Source of the DNA: CAYWXK01 sp964462515
Lineage (GTDB): Bacteria > Planctomycetota > Phycisphaerae > Sedimentisphaerales > Anaerobacaceae
Length of the DNA: 31,740 nt
NCBI GenBank assembly: GCA_964462515.1
Contig: CAYWXK010000044.1
Location: 1 to 31,740, forward strand
Direction of reading: 5' to 3'
Positions 7,545 through 15,286 of the stretch are shown here, one piece after another. The notes under the pieces are model-generated. The model had not been told where the DNA came from. It ran no database searches and worked only from the letters and a program-made list of their open reading frames with translations. A program made the position numbers and the translations under genes. Positions within the stretch are counted from its first letter, which is position 1. Each line of letters starts with the position of its first letter.

Positions 7545-7595
7545 ATGGCAAAGAAAAAGAAAGCCGCAAAGAAAAAAGCTAAAAAGAAACGTTAG
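7545..7595 (+). CDS. 16-residue lysine-rich peptide, possible lysA leader peptide
   Basis: The ORF reads MAKKKKAAKKKAKKKR: 10 lysines, 4 alanines and one arginine after the initiator, all 10 Lys codons being AAA or AAG. A near-perfect Shine-Dalgarno (AAGGGAGGTGA, 7527-7537) lies 7 bases before ATG, stronger than that of most genes here, so translation is very likely. Downstream come two small hairpins, a terminator-like hairpin and then lysA, the last lysine-biosynthesis gene. It could be an attenuator leader whose translation senses charged tRNA-Lys. The alternative is a very small basic nucleic-acid-binding protein with its own terminator. The sequence alone does not decide. Confidence 0.7.
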   Translation: MAKKKKAAKKKAKKKR

Positions 7596-7615
7596 AGTAA
7601 AAACTTAGTTGAAAA

Positions 7616-7706
7616 AACCCGTGTGCTTAGTCGTCACTTATTTAACGGGTTGCCGGTAAAAACCGGCGAATGTTAGCCGCGAGTTAAAATATAAATTCCA
7701 CGGCAA
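7616..7706 (+). other. alternative hairpins downstream of the lysine-rich ORF
   Basis: AACCCGT (7616-7622) pairs with ACGGGTT (7645-7651), directly followed by hairpin GCCGG (7652-7656)/CCGGC (7663-7667) with loop TAAAAA. A competing pairing, TTGCCG (7650-7655) with CGGCAA (7701-7706), would break both. Such mutually exclusive stems are expected of an attenuator, but none of them invades the terminator stem itself. Confidence 0.4.
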
Positions 7707-7714
7707 ACAATGTG

Positions 7715-7760
7715 AAAATGGAAGGATCCTTACAATTACCTGGACCTTCCATTTTATTTG
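7715..7760 (+). terminator. intrinsic-terminator-like hairpin between the mini-ORF and lysA
   Basis: AAAATGGAAGG (7715-7725) pairs perfectly with CCTTCCATTTT (7745-7755), followed by ATTTG. The U-rich tail is partly within the stem, so strength is uncertain. It lies 120 bases after the mini-ORF stop and 124 bases before lysA. Confidence 0.65.
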
Positions 7761-7799
7761 GTGCGCTATTAACACCAAGAATTATTGATGCCCGCCTCC

Positions 7800-7827
7800 T
7801 TGCAATCGGCATTTCATCCCTTATACT
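7800..7827 (+). promoter_or_regulatory. candidate lysA promoter
   Basis: TTGCAA (7800-7805), 16 bases, TATACT (7822-7827). The same two boxes with the same spacing occur before accB (12081-12108, minus). The predicted start is about 50 bases before the lysA ATG and downstream of the terminator, so lysA may not depend on read-through. Confidence 0.5.
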
Positions 7828-7884
7828 ATTTGTTGCTGGAATAGTGTTTTAACATTTACGAGACTATTCGCAAAAGAGCTGTGT

Positions 7885-9162
7885 ATGGATTATTTCAATT
7901 ACAAAAGAGGCAAGCTTGTCGCTGAGAAAGTGGCTGTTGAAAAGATTGCAGCCCAGGTCGGCACGCCGGTTTATGTCTATAGCAAAGCTACTTTCCTGGA
8001 ACACCTGCGAAGGATTCAGCGGGCTTACAGTAAGCTTGATGCCACAATTTGTTACTCAGTCAAGGCTTGCGGCAATATAAATATCCTAAAATTTTTAGCT
8101 AAGGCGGGCAGCGGATTCGATATCGTCAGCGGTGGAGAACTATATCGAGTTTTGCAAGCCGGCGGCGACAGGTCAAAAATTGTTTTCGCTGGCGTCGGCA
8201 AAACTGATTCTGAAATCATCGAAGCTCTAAATGTCGGCATCGCCCACTTCAATATCGAATCGGAAGCTGAGCTTGAAAATCTAATTGGTCTGGCAAAAAA
8301 GTATCGAAAGAGACCTAAAGCATCGCTGCGAGTTAATCCTGATATCGAATACAAGACTCACGGATATCTGACTACGGGAAAGAAAGAGACAAAATTCGGC
8401 GTCGATATCGAGCGGGCGCTAAAAGTCTTTGCCGACTTTGGTAAAAACGGCGTTGTAAATCTCTGCGCTATTCACGTCCATCTCGGCACCGGAGGCAAAA
8501 AGATTGACCCATACATCGAAGCCGTAAAAAAAGTTCTGCCTCTTATTGAGAGGCTCCGCCGGCAGGGTTATACCATCGAAGCCCTTGATTTAGGCGGCGG
8601 ATACGGCGCCGATTACGAGTCAGACACCGTGCCTTCAGCAGCCGATTATGCAGCAGAGATTGTTCCGCTATTGAAAGATAAAAATCTCAAACTAATTTTG
8701 GAACCCGGCAAAAGTATCGCCGCCAACGCCGGGATACTGCTTACCCGCGTCCTCTATATAAAGCAAGGCGGCAGAAAAAAATTTGTTATTGTCGATGCCG
8801 CAATGAACGATTTGATTCGCCCGGCGTTGTATGATGCCTTTCACTTTATCTGGCCTGCAAAAGTAGCCAGGAAATTTATCCCTCGAAAACGAACTAAAGA
8901 TTTGCATCTATCCGGCACGGAAGTCGTTGATGTAGTAGGGCCGGTTTGCGAAAGCGCGGATTTTTTCGCAAAAGAAAGACGATTGCCTCCCGTAAAACGC
9001 GGCGATTTAATCTCCATCTTTACCGCCGGCGCCTATGGCTTTAGTATGGCCAGCAACTACAACGCCCGCCCCCGCGCCACCGAGACCATAGTTGACGGCG
9101 ATAAATTCTCTACCATTCGAAAACGAGAAACATACGAAGATTTAATTGCTTTAGAAAAGTAG
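7885..9162 (+). CDS. lysA: diaminopimelate decarboxylase
   Basis: LysA decarboxylates meso-diaminopimelate to L-lysine, the last step of lysine synthesis, using PLP. It is a fold-type III alanine-racemase-like barrel: the PLP lysine is K60 in CYSVKACGN, followed by GSGFDIVSGGEL, HVHLGTGGK, the phosphate-binding LDLGGGYGADY and EPGKSIAANAG. The C-terminal beta domain has VDAAMNDLIRPALY and the active-site GPVCESADFF, with AGAYGFSMASNYNARPRATE at the dimer interface. Length (425) is typical. The start ATG 7885 has only a weak AAGAG ribosome site. The gene stands alone, downstream of the lysine-rich mini-ORF. Confidence 0.95.
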   Translation: MDYFNYKRGKLVAEKVAVEKIAAQVGTPVYVYSKATFLEHLRRIQRAYSKLDATICYSVKACGNINILKFLAKAGSGFDIVSGGELYRVLQAGGDRSKIVFAGVGKTDSEIIEALNVGIAHFNIESEAELENLIGLAKKYRKRPKASLRVNPDIEYKTHGYLTTGKKETKFGVDIERALKVFADFGKNGVVNLCAIHVHLGTGGKKIDPYIEAVKKVLPLIERLRRQGYTIEALDLGGGYGADYESDTVPSAADYAAEIVPLLKDKNLKLILEPGKSIAANAGILLTRVLYIKQGGRKKFVIVDAAMNDLIRPALYDAFHFIWPAKVARKFIPRKRTKDLHLSGTEVVDVVGPVCESADFFAKERRLPPVKRGDLISIFTAGAYGFSMASNYNARPRATETIVDGDKFSTIRKRETYEDLIALEK

Positions 9163-9501
9163 CCACAGAGAACCTCCCTACTTTGCCCTGAACGACGGGC
9201 TTTCGCAGGGCAAGCAGGACAAGTCTGTGCCTTCTGTGGCTCTAATAATTGATTATCGATTATTGATGATTTATTATTTTCCCGTATCGAGAAAACAGTG
9301 TAAATCCCGTGTTAATCCGCGTCTGATTCTTTTCCTTGTGCCTTTGAGTTTTCGTGGCTGAAAAACCTGTGAAGAACAGACAAGGAGCTTGACTTTTCAA
9401 TACAAAGCTGGGATTTTATCAAAAATAAGATGTCAGGTTAATCCGCCAATCGGTGTGGCGGATAAAAACATAACTATTGGCCTCAAGAGGAGAACAGTAT
9501 T
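9163..9501. repeat. repeat-rich spacer between lysA and the ACT gene
   Basis: No gene is seen in this 339-base spacer. It holds GCCACAGAGAA (from 9163); a copy of the CTTGTCCTGC core family (9185-9222, minus sense); TCTGTGCCTTCTGTGGC (9224-9240); CCCGTGTTAATCCGCGTCTG (9307-9326), a near copy of the word at 70-95; and the perfect hairpin ATCCGCCA (9441-9448)/TGGCGGAT (9456-9463). The final GAGGAG before 9502 is the ribosome site of the next gene. Confidence 0.65.
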
Positions 9502-9924
9502 ATGGAACTAATTGTCGAACGTGTGGATGTGTGGGCTGCGAGCATTACAGACGAAGCCGGCAGCTTGGCGCGACTGCTCACCGGCCTGCAGGAGGCCGGC
9601 GCTGACCTTGACCTCATCCTCGCCAGGCGAGCGCCGGAAAAGCCCGGCACCGGCGTCGTGTTTGTCACCCCGCTGCGCGGGGATAGGGAGGTCGCCGCCG
9701 CCGCGGACTTAGGCTTCAACGTCACCAACACCGTCAACTCGGTGCGTGTTGAGGGAGAGAACAAACCGGGCGCCGCAGCCGAATTAACGCAAAAGCTCGC
9801 CGCAGCGGGTATCAACCTCCGAGGACTTTCGGCGGCTGTGATAGGGGCAAGGTTCATCCTCTACATTGGTATGCACACCGCAGCAGACGCCGTAAAGGCG
9901 GTCAACATCCTTCAGAAAGCATAG
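9502..9924 (+). CDS. tandem ACT-domain small-molecule-binding protein
   Basis: A 140-residue protein made of two ACT-like beta-alpha-beta repeats (about 8-65 and 78-138), with the typical ligand-loop motifs DEAGSLARLLTGLQEAGADL and NKPGAAAELTQKLAAAGINL. There is no catalytic domain. Stand-alone ACT proteins usually bind amino acids and act as regulators; which ligand is unknown, though adjacency to lysA is suggestive. GAGGAG precedes ATG 9502. Composition is strikingly different from its surroundings: bases 9601-9720 count to 83 G+C of 120, against about half in the other genes, with mostly GC-ending codons. This suggests recent acquisition from a high-GC donor. Confidence 0.85.
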   Translation: MELIVERVDVWAASITDEAGSLARLLTGLQEAGADLDLILARRAPEKPGTGVVFVTPLRGDREVAAAADLGFNVTNTVNSVRVEGENKPGAAAELTQKLAAAGINLRGLSAAVIGARFILYIGMHTAADAVKAVNILQKA

Positions 9925-10002
9925 GAACTTAAGAACCTTTTGTGAGCTATCAGGTCTTCTTGCGTCTCGGCCTGGATGCTGTGGTTTTAAGAAGATGGCA
10001 TT

Positions 10003-10033
10003 GAGATTCTTCGGCTTCGCCTCAGAATGACAG
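10003..10033. repeat. copy of the TTCGGCTTCGC core repeat downstream of accC
   Basis: GATTCTTCGGCTTCGCCTCA followed by GAATGACAG is a variant of the cores in the hypB palindrome (6501-6526), in argS and in hypF. It lies between the ACT gene and the convergent accC, in about 155 bases with no gene. Confidence 0.6.
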
Positions 10034-10080
10034 AAAGAAGCGGGAGATGAGACACGAGAGACAAGTCATGGGTCACGTAT

Positions 10081-11418
10081 TTAGAAATTTCTTTCGACAA
10101 ATCCCGTGTCGATTTTGTTTTTGACGTAAAGATTGTGCGAGAGGATGTCTAAGCAGGCGGGGATTGTCGTTTTTATTGGCTCAATAATAAATTCCCGCAA
10201 GGCACTTTTCATTGTTGCAATTGCCTCAGTCCGAGTCTTCTGATGGACGATAAGTTTGGCAATCATCGAATCATACTTTGTCGAAACTGTCCAGCCTTGA
10301 TGGACGTGCGTATCAACTCGCACACCCGGGCCGCCGGGCGGAATGTATTCAGTAATTGTGCCGGGAGAAGAAGCGAAATTATTTGCAGGGTCCTCGGCGT
10401 TAATCCGGCACTCAATCGCCACGCCGGTTCGCCTGATATTTTTTTGGCTGATTCTGATAGTATGGCCGCTGGCGATTTTCAACTGCCACTTAATCAAATC
10501 GTGGCCAGTAACCATTTCAGTTACGGGGTGCTCAACCTGGATTCGGGTATTTACTTCGATAAAATAAAACTTTTTGTCTTTATCCAGCAGAAACTCAACA
10601 GTTGCAGCGTTGACGTAGTTGGCCTCTTTTATAATCCGCAGTGCCGCCTCACAAAGCTCCTCTCTTTTGTGTTTATCCAGAACAGGGCAGGGTGACTCTT
10701 CAATCATTTTTTGATGTCTTCGCTGAATAGAGCAGTCTCTTTCATAGAAATGAAGTGCGTTGCCTTCGCTATCGGCTAACACCTGCACCTCAACGTGTCG
10801 AGGCTCAAGCATATACTTTTCGAGATATACGCTGCCGTCACCGAAGGCAGCCTCCGCCTCGGCACGTGCTGCGCTGAAAGCCGAACGCAGGCTGATGTCG
10901 TTATGGACGACCCTCATCCCGCGTCCGCCACCGCCGGCAGATGCTTTTATTATCACCGGGTAGCCAAGTTTGTTCGCCAGCTTCAGCGCCTCAGATTCGT
11001 CTTCGATTGTGCCTTCTGAACCTTCTACTACCGGCACCTTTGCCTTGCGGGCGACCTTGCGTGCCTGAACCTTGTCGCCCAATAGTTGCATCGCCTCGAC
11101 AGGAGGGCCAATAAATGTTATCCCGCAGTCCCGGCATATTTGTGCGAATTCGACATTTTCTGCCAGGAAACCGTAGCCGGGGTGGATGGCCTCAACGGCG
11201 GTGATTTCGGCTGCGCTTATAATACGCGGGATATTAAGATAACTTTCGGCACAATCGGCTGGCCCTATACAAATGGCCTTATCAGCAAGCCGTAAATACG
11301 GAGCATCTTTATCGGCCTCGGAATAAACTGCCACCGCTTCAACGCCAAGCTCGTGGCAGGCGCGAATGATACGCAGCGCTATTTCGCCGCGATTTGCTAT
11401 CAGAATTCTTGAAAACAT
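10081..11418 (-). CDS. accC: biotin carboxylase subunit of acetyl-CoA carboxylase
   Basis: AccC carboxylates the biotin of AccB with bicarbonate and ATP, the first half-reaction of malonyl-CoA formation for fatty-acid synthesis. The N-terminal domain ILIANRGEIALRIIRACHELG, the ATP-grasp glycine loop KASAGGGGRGMR, ERDCSIQRRHQKMIEE, and FIEVNTRIQVEHPVTE with the catalytic Arg/Glu region are all present. The length of 445 is exactly typical. It ends in the biotin-carboxylase C-terminal domain with no fused carrier, so it is a separate subunit. Start ATG 11418. It lies 90 bases downstream of accB with a repeat-filled spacer between. Confidence 0.97.
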   Translation of the reverse strand: MFSRILIANRGEIALRIIRACHELGVEAVAVYSEADKDAPYLRLADKAICIGPADCAESYLNIPRIISAAEITAVEAIHPGYGFLAENVEFAQICRDCGITFIGPPVEAMQLLGDKVQARKVARKAKVPVVEGSEGTIEDESEALKLANKLGYPVIIKASAGGGGRGMRVVHNDISLRSAFSAARAEAEAAFGDGSVYLEKYMLEPRHVEVQVLADSEGNALHFYERDCSIQRRHQKMIEESPCPVLDKHKREELCEAALRIIKEANYVNAATVEFLLDKDKKFYFIEVNTRIQVEHPVTEMVTGHDLIKWQLKIASGHTIRISQKNIRRTGVAIECRINAEDPANNFASSPGTITEYIPPGGPGVRVDTHVHQGWTVSTKYDSMIAKLIVHQKTRTEAIATMKSALREFIIEPIKTTIPACLDILSHNLYVKNKIDTGFVERNF

Positions 11419-11419
11419 A

Positions 11420-11505
11420 TTCTCGATACTCGATTCTTGATACTCGATTCTCGATGCTTGACAATCTGTTTTTCGACGAGCATCGAGTAACGAGCATCGA
11501 TTTGC
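11420..11505. repeat. imperfect inverted repeats in the accB-accC spacer
   Basis: The spacer consists of CTCGATTCTTGATACTCGAT and related words, then GAGCATCGAGTAACGAGCAT. The second half is roughly the reverse complement of the first (TCGATACTCG against CGAGCATCGA), so the transcript may form a stem. It separates accB from accC and includes the region where the accC ribosome site should be; no clear Shine-Dalgarno is visible. Confidence 0.6.
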
Positions 11506-11508
11506 GAA

Positions 11509-11994
11509 TTAGTCCGGTTTGACTCTAAAGAGGACTTGGCCATATTCGACCGCCTGGCCATTGGTCACCGGGATTTCCACAATCGTGCCACTGACCTCGG
11601 CCTTTATTTCGTTCATCACCTTCATCGCCTCGATTATGCAAACAACGGTTTGCGGCGTAACGTGTGAGCCGACCTCAACATAAGACCCGGAGTCCGGGCT
11701 CGCGGTTGCATAGAAGGTTCCTACGATAGGTGATTTTATCTCCACTAAATTTTCCTCTTTTTTGGGAACGGTAGGTGCACCGAGTGGAGCGGCTGCCCCT
11801 GTGCTACCAAGACCCGCGGGAATAGCAGCGGGCGACCCAACCATTGGCACCACGACTTGTGGGGGCTGGGGCTGGCATCTCTTCAGGAAAATCCTGTCCT
11901 CGCCGTGCTTAATCTCGACCTCCAGCAGGTCGTTGGCCTTCATTATTTCGATAAGTTCCTTTATTTTTTCCAAATCAGTGTCTTTTTCGGCCAT
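11509..11994 (-). CDS. accB: biotin carboxyl carrier protein of acetyl-CoA carboxylase
   Basis: AccB carries carboxybiotin between AccC and the carboxyltransferase. The 161 residues show an N-terminal helix region (EKIKELIEIMKANDLLEVEI), a flexible Ala/Pro/Gly linker (about 41-78), and a C-terminal biotinyl domain (84-161) with biotin on K125 in EAMKVMNEIKAE. The loop SPIVGTFYATASPDSGSYVE contains the thumb typical of AccB. AAAGGA precedes ATG 11994. It is first in the accB-accC unit; accA and accD are not in the window. Confidence 0.96.
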   Translation of the reverse strand: MAEKDTDLEKIKELIEIMKANDLLEVEIKHGEDRIFLKRCQPQPPQVVVPMVGSPAAIPAGLGSTGAAAPLGAPTVPKKEENLVEIKSPIVGTFYATASPDSGSYVEVGSHVTPQTVVCIIEAMKVMNEIKAEVSGTIVEIPVTNGQAVEYGQVLFRVKPD

Positions 11995-12080
11995 TACCGC
12001 ATCCTTTCTATGCCCCCAAGGCTATTTTTGCGGAGCAGGACATTTGCCAAATGGGAACCAAGATGCCAGTTAAGTGGATA

Positions 12081-12108
12081 AGTATAATTACAGAAAATTT
12101 TTTTGCAA
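12081..12108 (-). promoter_or_regulatory. candidate accBC promoter
   Basis: On the minus strand TTGCAA (12103-12108), 16 bases, TATACT (12081-12086). This is identical in both boxes and spacing to the candidate lysA promoter. The predicted leader is about 80 bases. Confidence 0.5.
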
Positions 12109-12266
12109 GCAATTTCCCGAAACGAAATAAAACGACAATTTTCCGTCAAAGTTGTGTTTTCGTATGGACTAAGGTTGATTAAAATATATGCGGATTTATT
12201 TGAAACAACCTAAATTTTTCTAAACAACGACACTATATTACTCAACGAAGCAGGAAAGGAGCCGCA

Positions 12267-13721
12267 ATGAGAAATTCACAGACAAGCAGAATATCACAGA
12301 TGTCCCGTCGGGATTTCCTTGGCGCATTAGGAGGCGCTGCAGCAGGAATTTCGCTGGCACAACAGCAATTATTTGGAGATGCAACTGCTGTAGTTAATAG
12401 TCGGCAAAAGACACTTGCATTGGTGCGCGGGGCTTTTTTGTATCCTCCAACTGAGTCTCTAAAGAAGGAAGGGTACTATAGCTGGCCTGGGTCCACCTTC
12501 GACGCTGAAGGACGTCAAAAACAATATAATGATAAGCTCAAAGAGATTGAGCAAAAGCTGGGCATACGAATAGTTATGGACAGCAATCCGCTTGATGGCA
12601 CCGAAGGTGTAACGCGATTCATTGAGGATGTCAAACAGTCAAAGCCCGATGGGCTGCTTCTTGTCCCGTTCAAAAAAGGGCATTGGAGTTATGTTACTCG
12701 CATCGTTGAAGAAGCAAAGCTCCCAACCATTGTCCTTGCCACGTTGGGGGTTCTACTTGTTGACCACATTAATCAATTGCACAAAAAGTCGGGCGTTTGT
12801 TTAATCAATTCGCCGGATAATCTTGACGCTGTTGAAGATGGATTGATATTGATTAAGACAGCTCGGCGGATGAAGGAGAGCCTCATCGTGAACATTGCAG
12901 GAACGCAAGCCACGGAAACAGCGGTGCAGCATCTCGGAACGCAGGTGCGGACTATTCCTGGTGCAAGGTTTATCGAGGAATTCAATCGCATCGAGGCGAC
13001 AGAGCAAGTCAAAAAGCGAGCTTTCGCATATTTGAAGAATGCCAAAAAGGTAGTCCAGCCCACTAAAGCTGATATTCTGGATTCAGCGAAAACATATTTT
13101 GCCCTCAAACGAATTATTGAAACGGAGCAAGCCGATGCGGTGATGATGGATTGTTTGCCCGGGCTTCAAAAGCCGCATAAGCATCCACCGCCTTGTACGG
13201 GCTTTATGAGTCTAAGGGACGAGGGTATTCCTGCCGGCTGCCAGGCTGACCTTAACGCAACGCTTACTTTGATGCTGGTGCAGCAGCTTTTTGGCAAGCC
13301 CGGTTTTCAGCAGAATTCTTCTATGGAGACGGAGAAAAACCACTATTTTGGTGCCCATTGCACCTGCCCTTCGAAGCTAAGTGGCCCAGGTGGTCCTGCC
13401 GAGCCGTATATCTTAATGAATCACGCCGAAGCCGGCTGGGGCTGTGTCCCCCGCGTGCTCTGGCGGAAAGGGCAGGAAGTTACAATGGCGCTATATCTTT
13501 GTTCGGAAGAAAAACCTAAGATGTACATTTATAGCGGTAAGGTTGTGGGCTGTCCGGATATTCCGCCTACAGGCGGCTGCCGCACGAATGTCGAGATTAC
13601 AGTCAACGAGGTCGAGGATGTATGCGACGTTAAGGGTATGCATCAGGTCATATTCTATGGCAACCACGCCAAAGAACTGCGGACATTTTGTCAACTTTAC
13701 GGCATTGAGGCTATTAGTTAG
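12267..13721 (+). CDS. Tat-exported L-fucose/L-arabinose isomerase-like protein
   Basis: The 484 residues begin with a twin-arginine leader: MSRRDFLGALGGAAAG at 12-27 with a following hydrophobic stretch, so export in folded form is expected. The body has an N-terminal Rossmann-like part (LALVRGAFLYPP; DGLLLVPFKKGHW; VLATLGVLLVDH). The C-terminal half carries Cys/His-rich motifs (GIPAGCQADLNATLTLML, HCTCPSKLSG, MNHAEAGWGCVP, GGCRTNVEI, HQVIFYGNHAKEL). These resemble the fucose/arabinose-isomerase superfamily as it occurs in planctomycete secreted proteins. The exact substrate is unknown, and enzymatic activity is not established. AAAGGAG lies before ATG 12267. It is a single-gene unit, convergent with the SpoIIE gene. 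Confidence 0.6.
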   Translation: MRNSQTSRISQMSRRDFLGALGGAAAGISLAQQQLFGDATAVVNSRQKTLALVRGAFLYPPTESLKKEGYYSWPGSTFDAEGRQKQYNDKLKEIEQKLGIRIVMDSNPLDGTEGVTRFIEDVKQSKPDGLLLVPFKKGHWSYVTRIVEEAKLPTIVLATLGVLLVDHINQLHKKSGVCLINSPDNLDAVEDGLILIKTARRMKESLIVNIAGTQATETAVQHLGTQVRTIPGARFIEEFNRIEATEQVKKRAFAYLKNAKKVVQPTKADILDSAKTYFALKRIIETEQADAVMMDCLPGLQKPHKHPPPCTGFMSLRDEGIPAGCQADLNATLTLMLVQQLFGKPGFQQNSSMETEKNHYFGAHCTCPSKLSGPGGPAEPYILMNHAEAGWGCVPRVLWRKGQEVTMALYLCSEEKPKMYIYSGKVVGCPDIPPTGGCRTNVEITVNEVEDVCDVKGMHQVIFYGNHAKELRTFCQLYGIEAIS

Positions 13722-13790
13722 TGGTTCATCACAGGTTGCTTGTGGACTAATTTGCAAAATATGAGGTGTGAGGTTGGTGCCTGGGGATGG

Positions 13791-15065
13791 CTATAGAATT
13801 TCCAGGCCGACTGCGGTAATGTCGTCAATCTCGGGGATATTATCTTTTTGTTTTTGCACGAGGGCCTTGAAACAATCGGCCATTTCGCCAACAGGCAGGT
13901 CTTTGATTTTGCAGAATTCTTCACTGAAATTAAAACCGGTTTGGTCATCGAAATAGCCAATAAATGGCTCTGCTCCATCTGAGTATAGCCACACCTTATC
14001 GCCTCGCTGTAGCTGGATGGTGCGTTCGATATAGTCAGCTTCTCTGAAGATTCCTAATAGGGAGCCGCGAACTTCTAACTGTTGCGGCACTTCGCCGGGC
14101 TTAATAATAGTTGGATACGGATGCCCGGCACGAGCACAGGTGAGCTGTAGTGTCTCTGTATTCAGCAAACAATAGCAGCAGGTGGCAAACTGGTAGCCGG
14201 ACAACTTCTGGCTCGACATCCGGATGTTCAAATTTCTCATAGCCTCTACCGGCGATAGTATCCGGTAATTGTTCTCGGTTGTCTCTCGCATAACGAGGGC
14301 TTGTTTGAGGAAAATCGTCAGTAGCGCCGCAGGCATTCCGTGCCCGACTACATCAGCTACGTAAAAGCCTATGTGCTGCTCATCAATGCGCACGACATTG
14401 TAGATGTCACCTGAAACCCATTCAGCAGGTAGAAAAACTGTTGCCCATCGCACTTTGTCGGAATTAGGCAGTTGGGCGGGGAGAAAATCCTGTTGAACAA
14501 GGCTGGCTAAACGAAGCTGCTCAGTGAGATTATCCACCAGTGCTTCGGTCATGGAAAGTTGCTCTGCCAGTTTATTTCTATAAACCCTCTGGAGGTGCTT
14601 GGTGGGGATTGTGGGTCTTGCTGTGATTGATGAGCTTCTTTGACGGCAGGCAATATTGACGCTTATTCTGGTCCACAGCTCGTCAATAGAAACAGACTCC
14701 AATGTGCCGGCCATAGAAAAGCTGGTTCTTGTAGGCGACAAGGAAAAACTCTTTATAGGCAGCTCCACCCTGTTGGTGAGCAAAATGACACCGATATTTT
14801 CCGTTTCAAGCGATTCGATTATGCCGGCCAATTTCTGTTGCTGTGTTGCGTTTAGCTCCTTTGTGTCGATAACGACTGTTCCAATTAAATCAAGCCTGTT
14901 ACGGACGTGTGGATACTCATCTATCGGCAGCACGAGGTAAGACGCCTTTTTCTCTTTGAAGAGATGCCTTACCTCGGGCGGAATTTGGTCCTGCTTTGTG
15001 AAGTATAGAACGTCAGTAAAGCTTTTTAGGATATCAGTGCCGTTAAGTAATCCAGCTTTTTCCAT
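13791..15065 (-). CDS. SpoIIE-family PP2C-like serine phosphatase
   Basis: The C-terminal half (about 210-424) is a SpoIIE/RsbU-type PPM phosphatase domain: QDFLPAQLP, the metal-binding VSGDIYNV, VADVVGHGMPAALLT, ARAGHPYP, LYSDGAEP and the final IDDITAVGLEI. It would dephosphorylate a protein such as an anti-anti-sigma factor. Residues 1-150 look like a degenerate alpha/beta sensor or receiver-like domain (YLVLPIDEYPHVRNRLDLIG, VILLTNRVELP). A coiled-coil linker follows (KLAEQLSMTEALVDNLTEQL). No anti-sigma partner is adjacent. The start ATG 15065 lacks a clear ribosome site. Confidence 0.88.
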   Translation of the reverse strand: MEKAGLLNGTDILKSFTDVLYFTKQDQIPPEVRHLFKEKKASYLVLPIDEYPHVRNRLDLIGTVVIDTKELNATQQQKLAGIIESLETENIGVILLTNRVELPIKSFSLSPTRTSFSMAGTLESVSIDELWTRISVNIACRQRSSSITARPTIPTKHLQRVYRNKLAEQLSMTEALVDNLTEQLRLASLVQQDFLPAQLPNSDKVRWATVFLPAEWVSGDIYNVVRIDEQHIGFYVADVVGHGMPAALLTIFLKQALVMRETTENNYRILSPVEAMRNLNIRMSSQKLSGYQFATCCYCLLNTETLQLTCARAGHPYPTIIKPGEVPQQLEVRGSLLGIFREADYIERTIQLQRGDKVWLYSDGAEPFIGYFDDQTGFNFSEEFCKIKDLPVGEMADCFKALVQKQKDNIPEIDDITAVGLEIL

Positions 15066-15184
15066 TTTCGTTTGCGCTCTTTGGCTGTGTTATGGGACTC
15101 TAAATTCTTGCAAATCGGTCATAGGATAAATTCGGCTTGTTTTGCCGGTTACTTTGCTGTATTTGTTCTTTTGCGGCTGAAAAT

Positions 15185-15275
15185 TTAAGGCATTTCTTGG
15201 TTCCAAACTCAAAAATTTAAAATAAAAAATTAAAATTGTGGAACCCTCAATTTTGCACTTTGACTTTTGATTTCT
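15185..15275. repeat. AT-rich AAAATTTAAAAT-type repeat between yggS and the SpoIIE gene
   Basis: AAAAATTTAAAATAAAAAAT is followed, after a short GTGGAACCC spacer, by CAATTTTGCACTTTGACTTT and TGATTT. The halves are partly inverted copies. No ORF is found in 15066-15286. The stretch may act as a weak terminator for the yggS-like gene. Confidence 0.4.
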
Positions 15276-15286
15276 CTGCTGGCGGC

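Noticed and set aside
7457..7884. Lysine (L-box) riboswitch upstream of lysA
   Set aside because: I could not recognise the conserved L-box core; the visible elements are a short ORF and simple hairpins. A covariance search would settle it.
9301..9330. CRISPR array from the recurring short words
   Set aside because: The repeats are irregular in spacing and sequence, dispersed over kilobases, and no cas gene is present.
9512..9712. 66-codon ORF within the ACT gene
   Set aside because: An alternative frame of the GC-rich ACT gene; the ACT frame has the ribosome site and the domain motifs.
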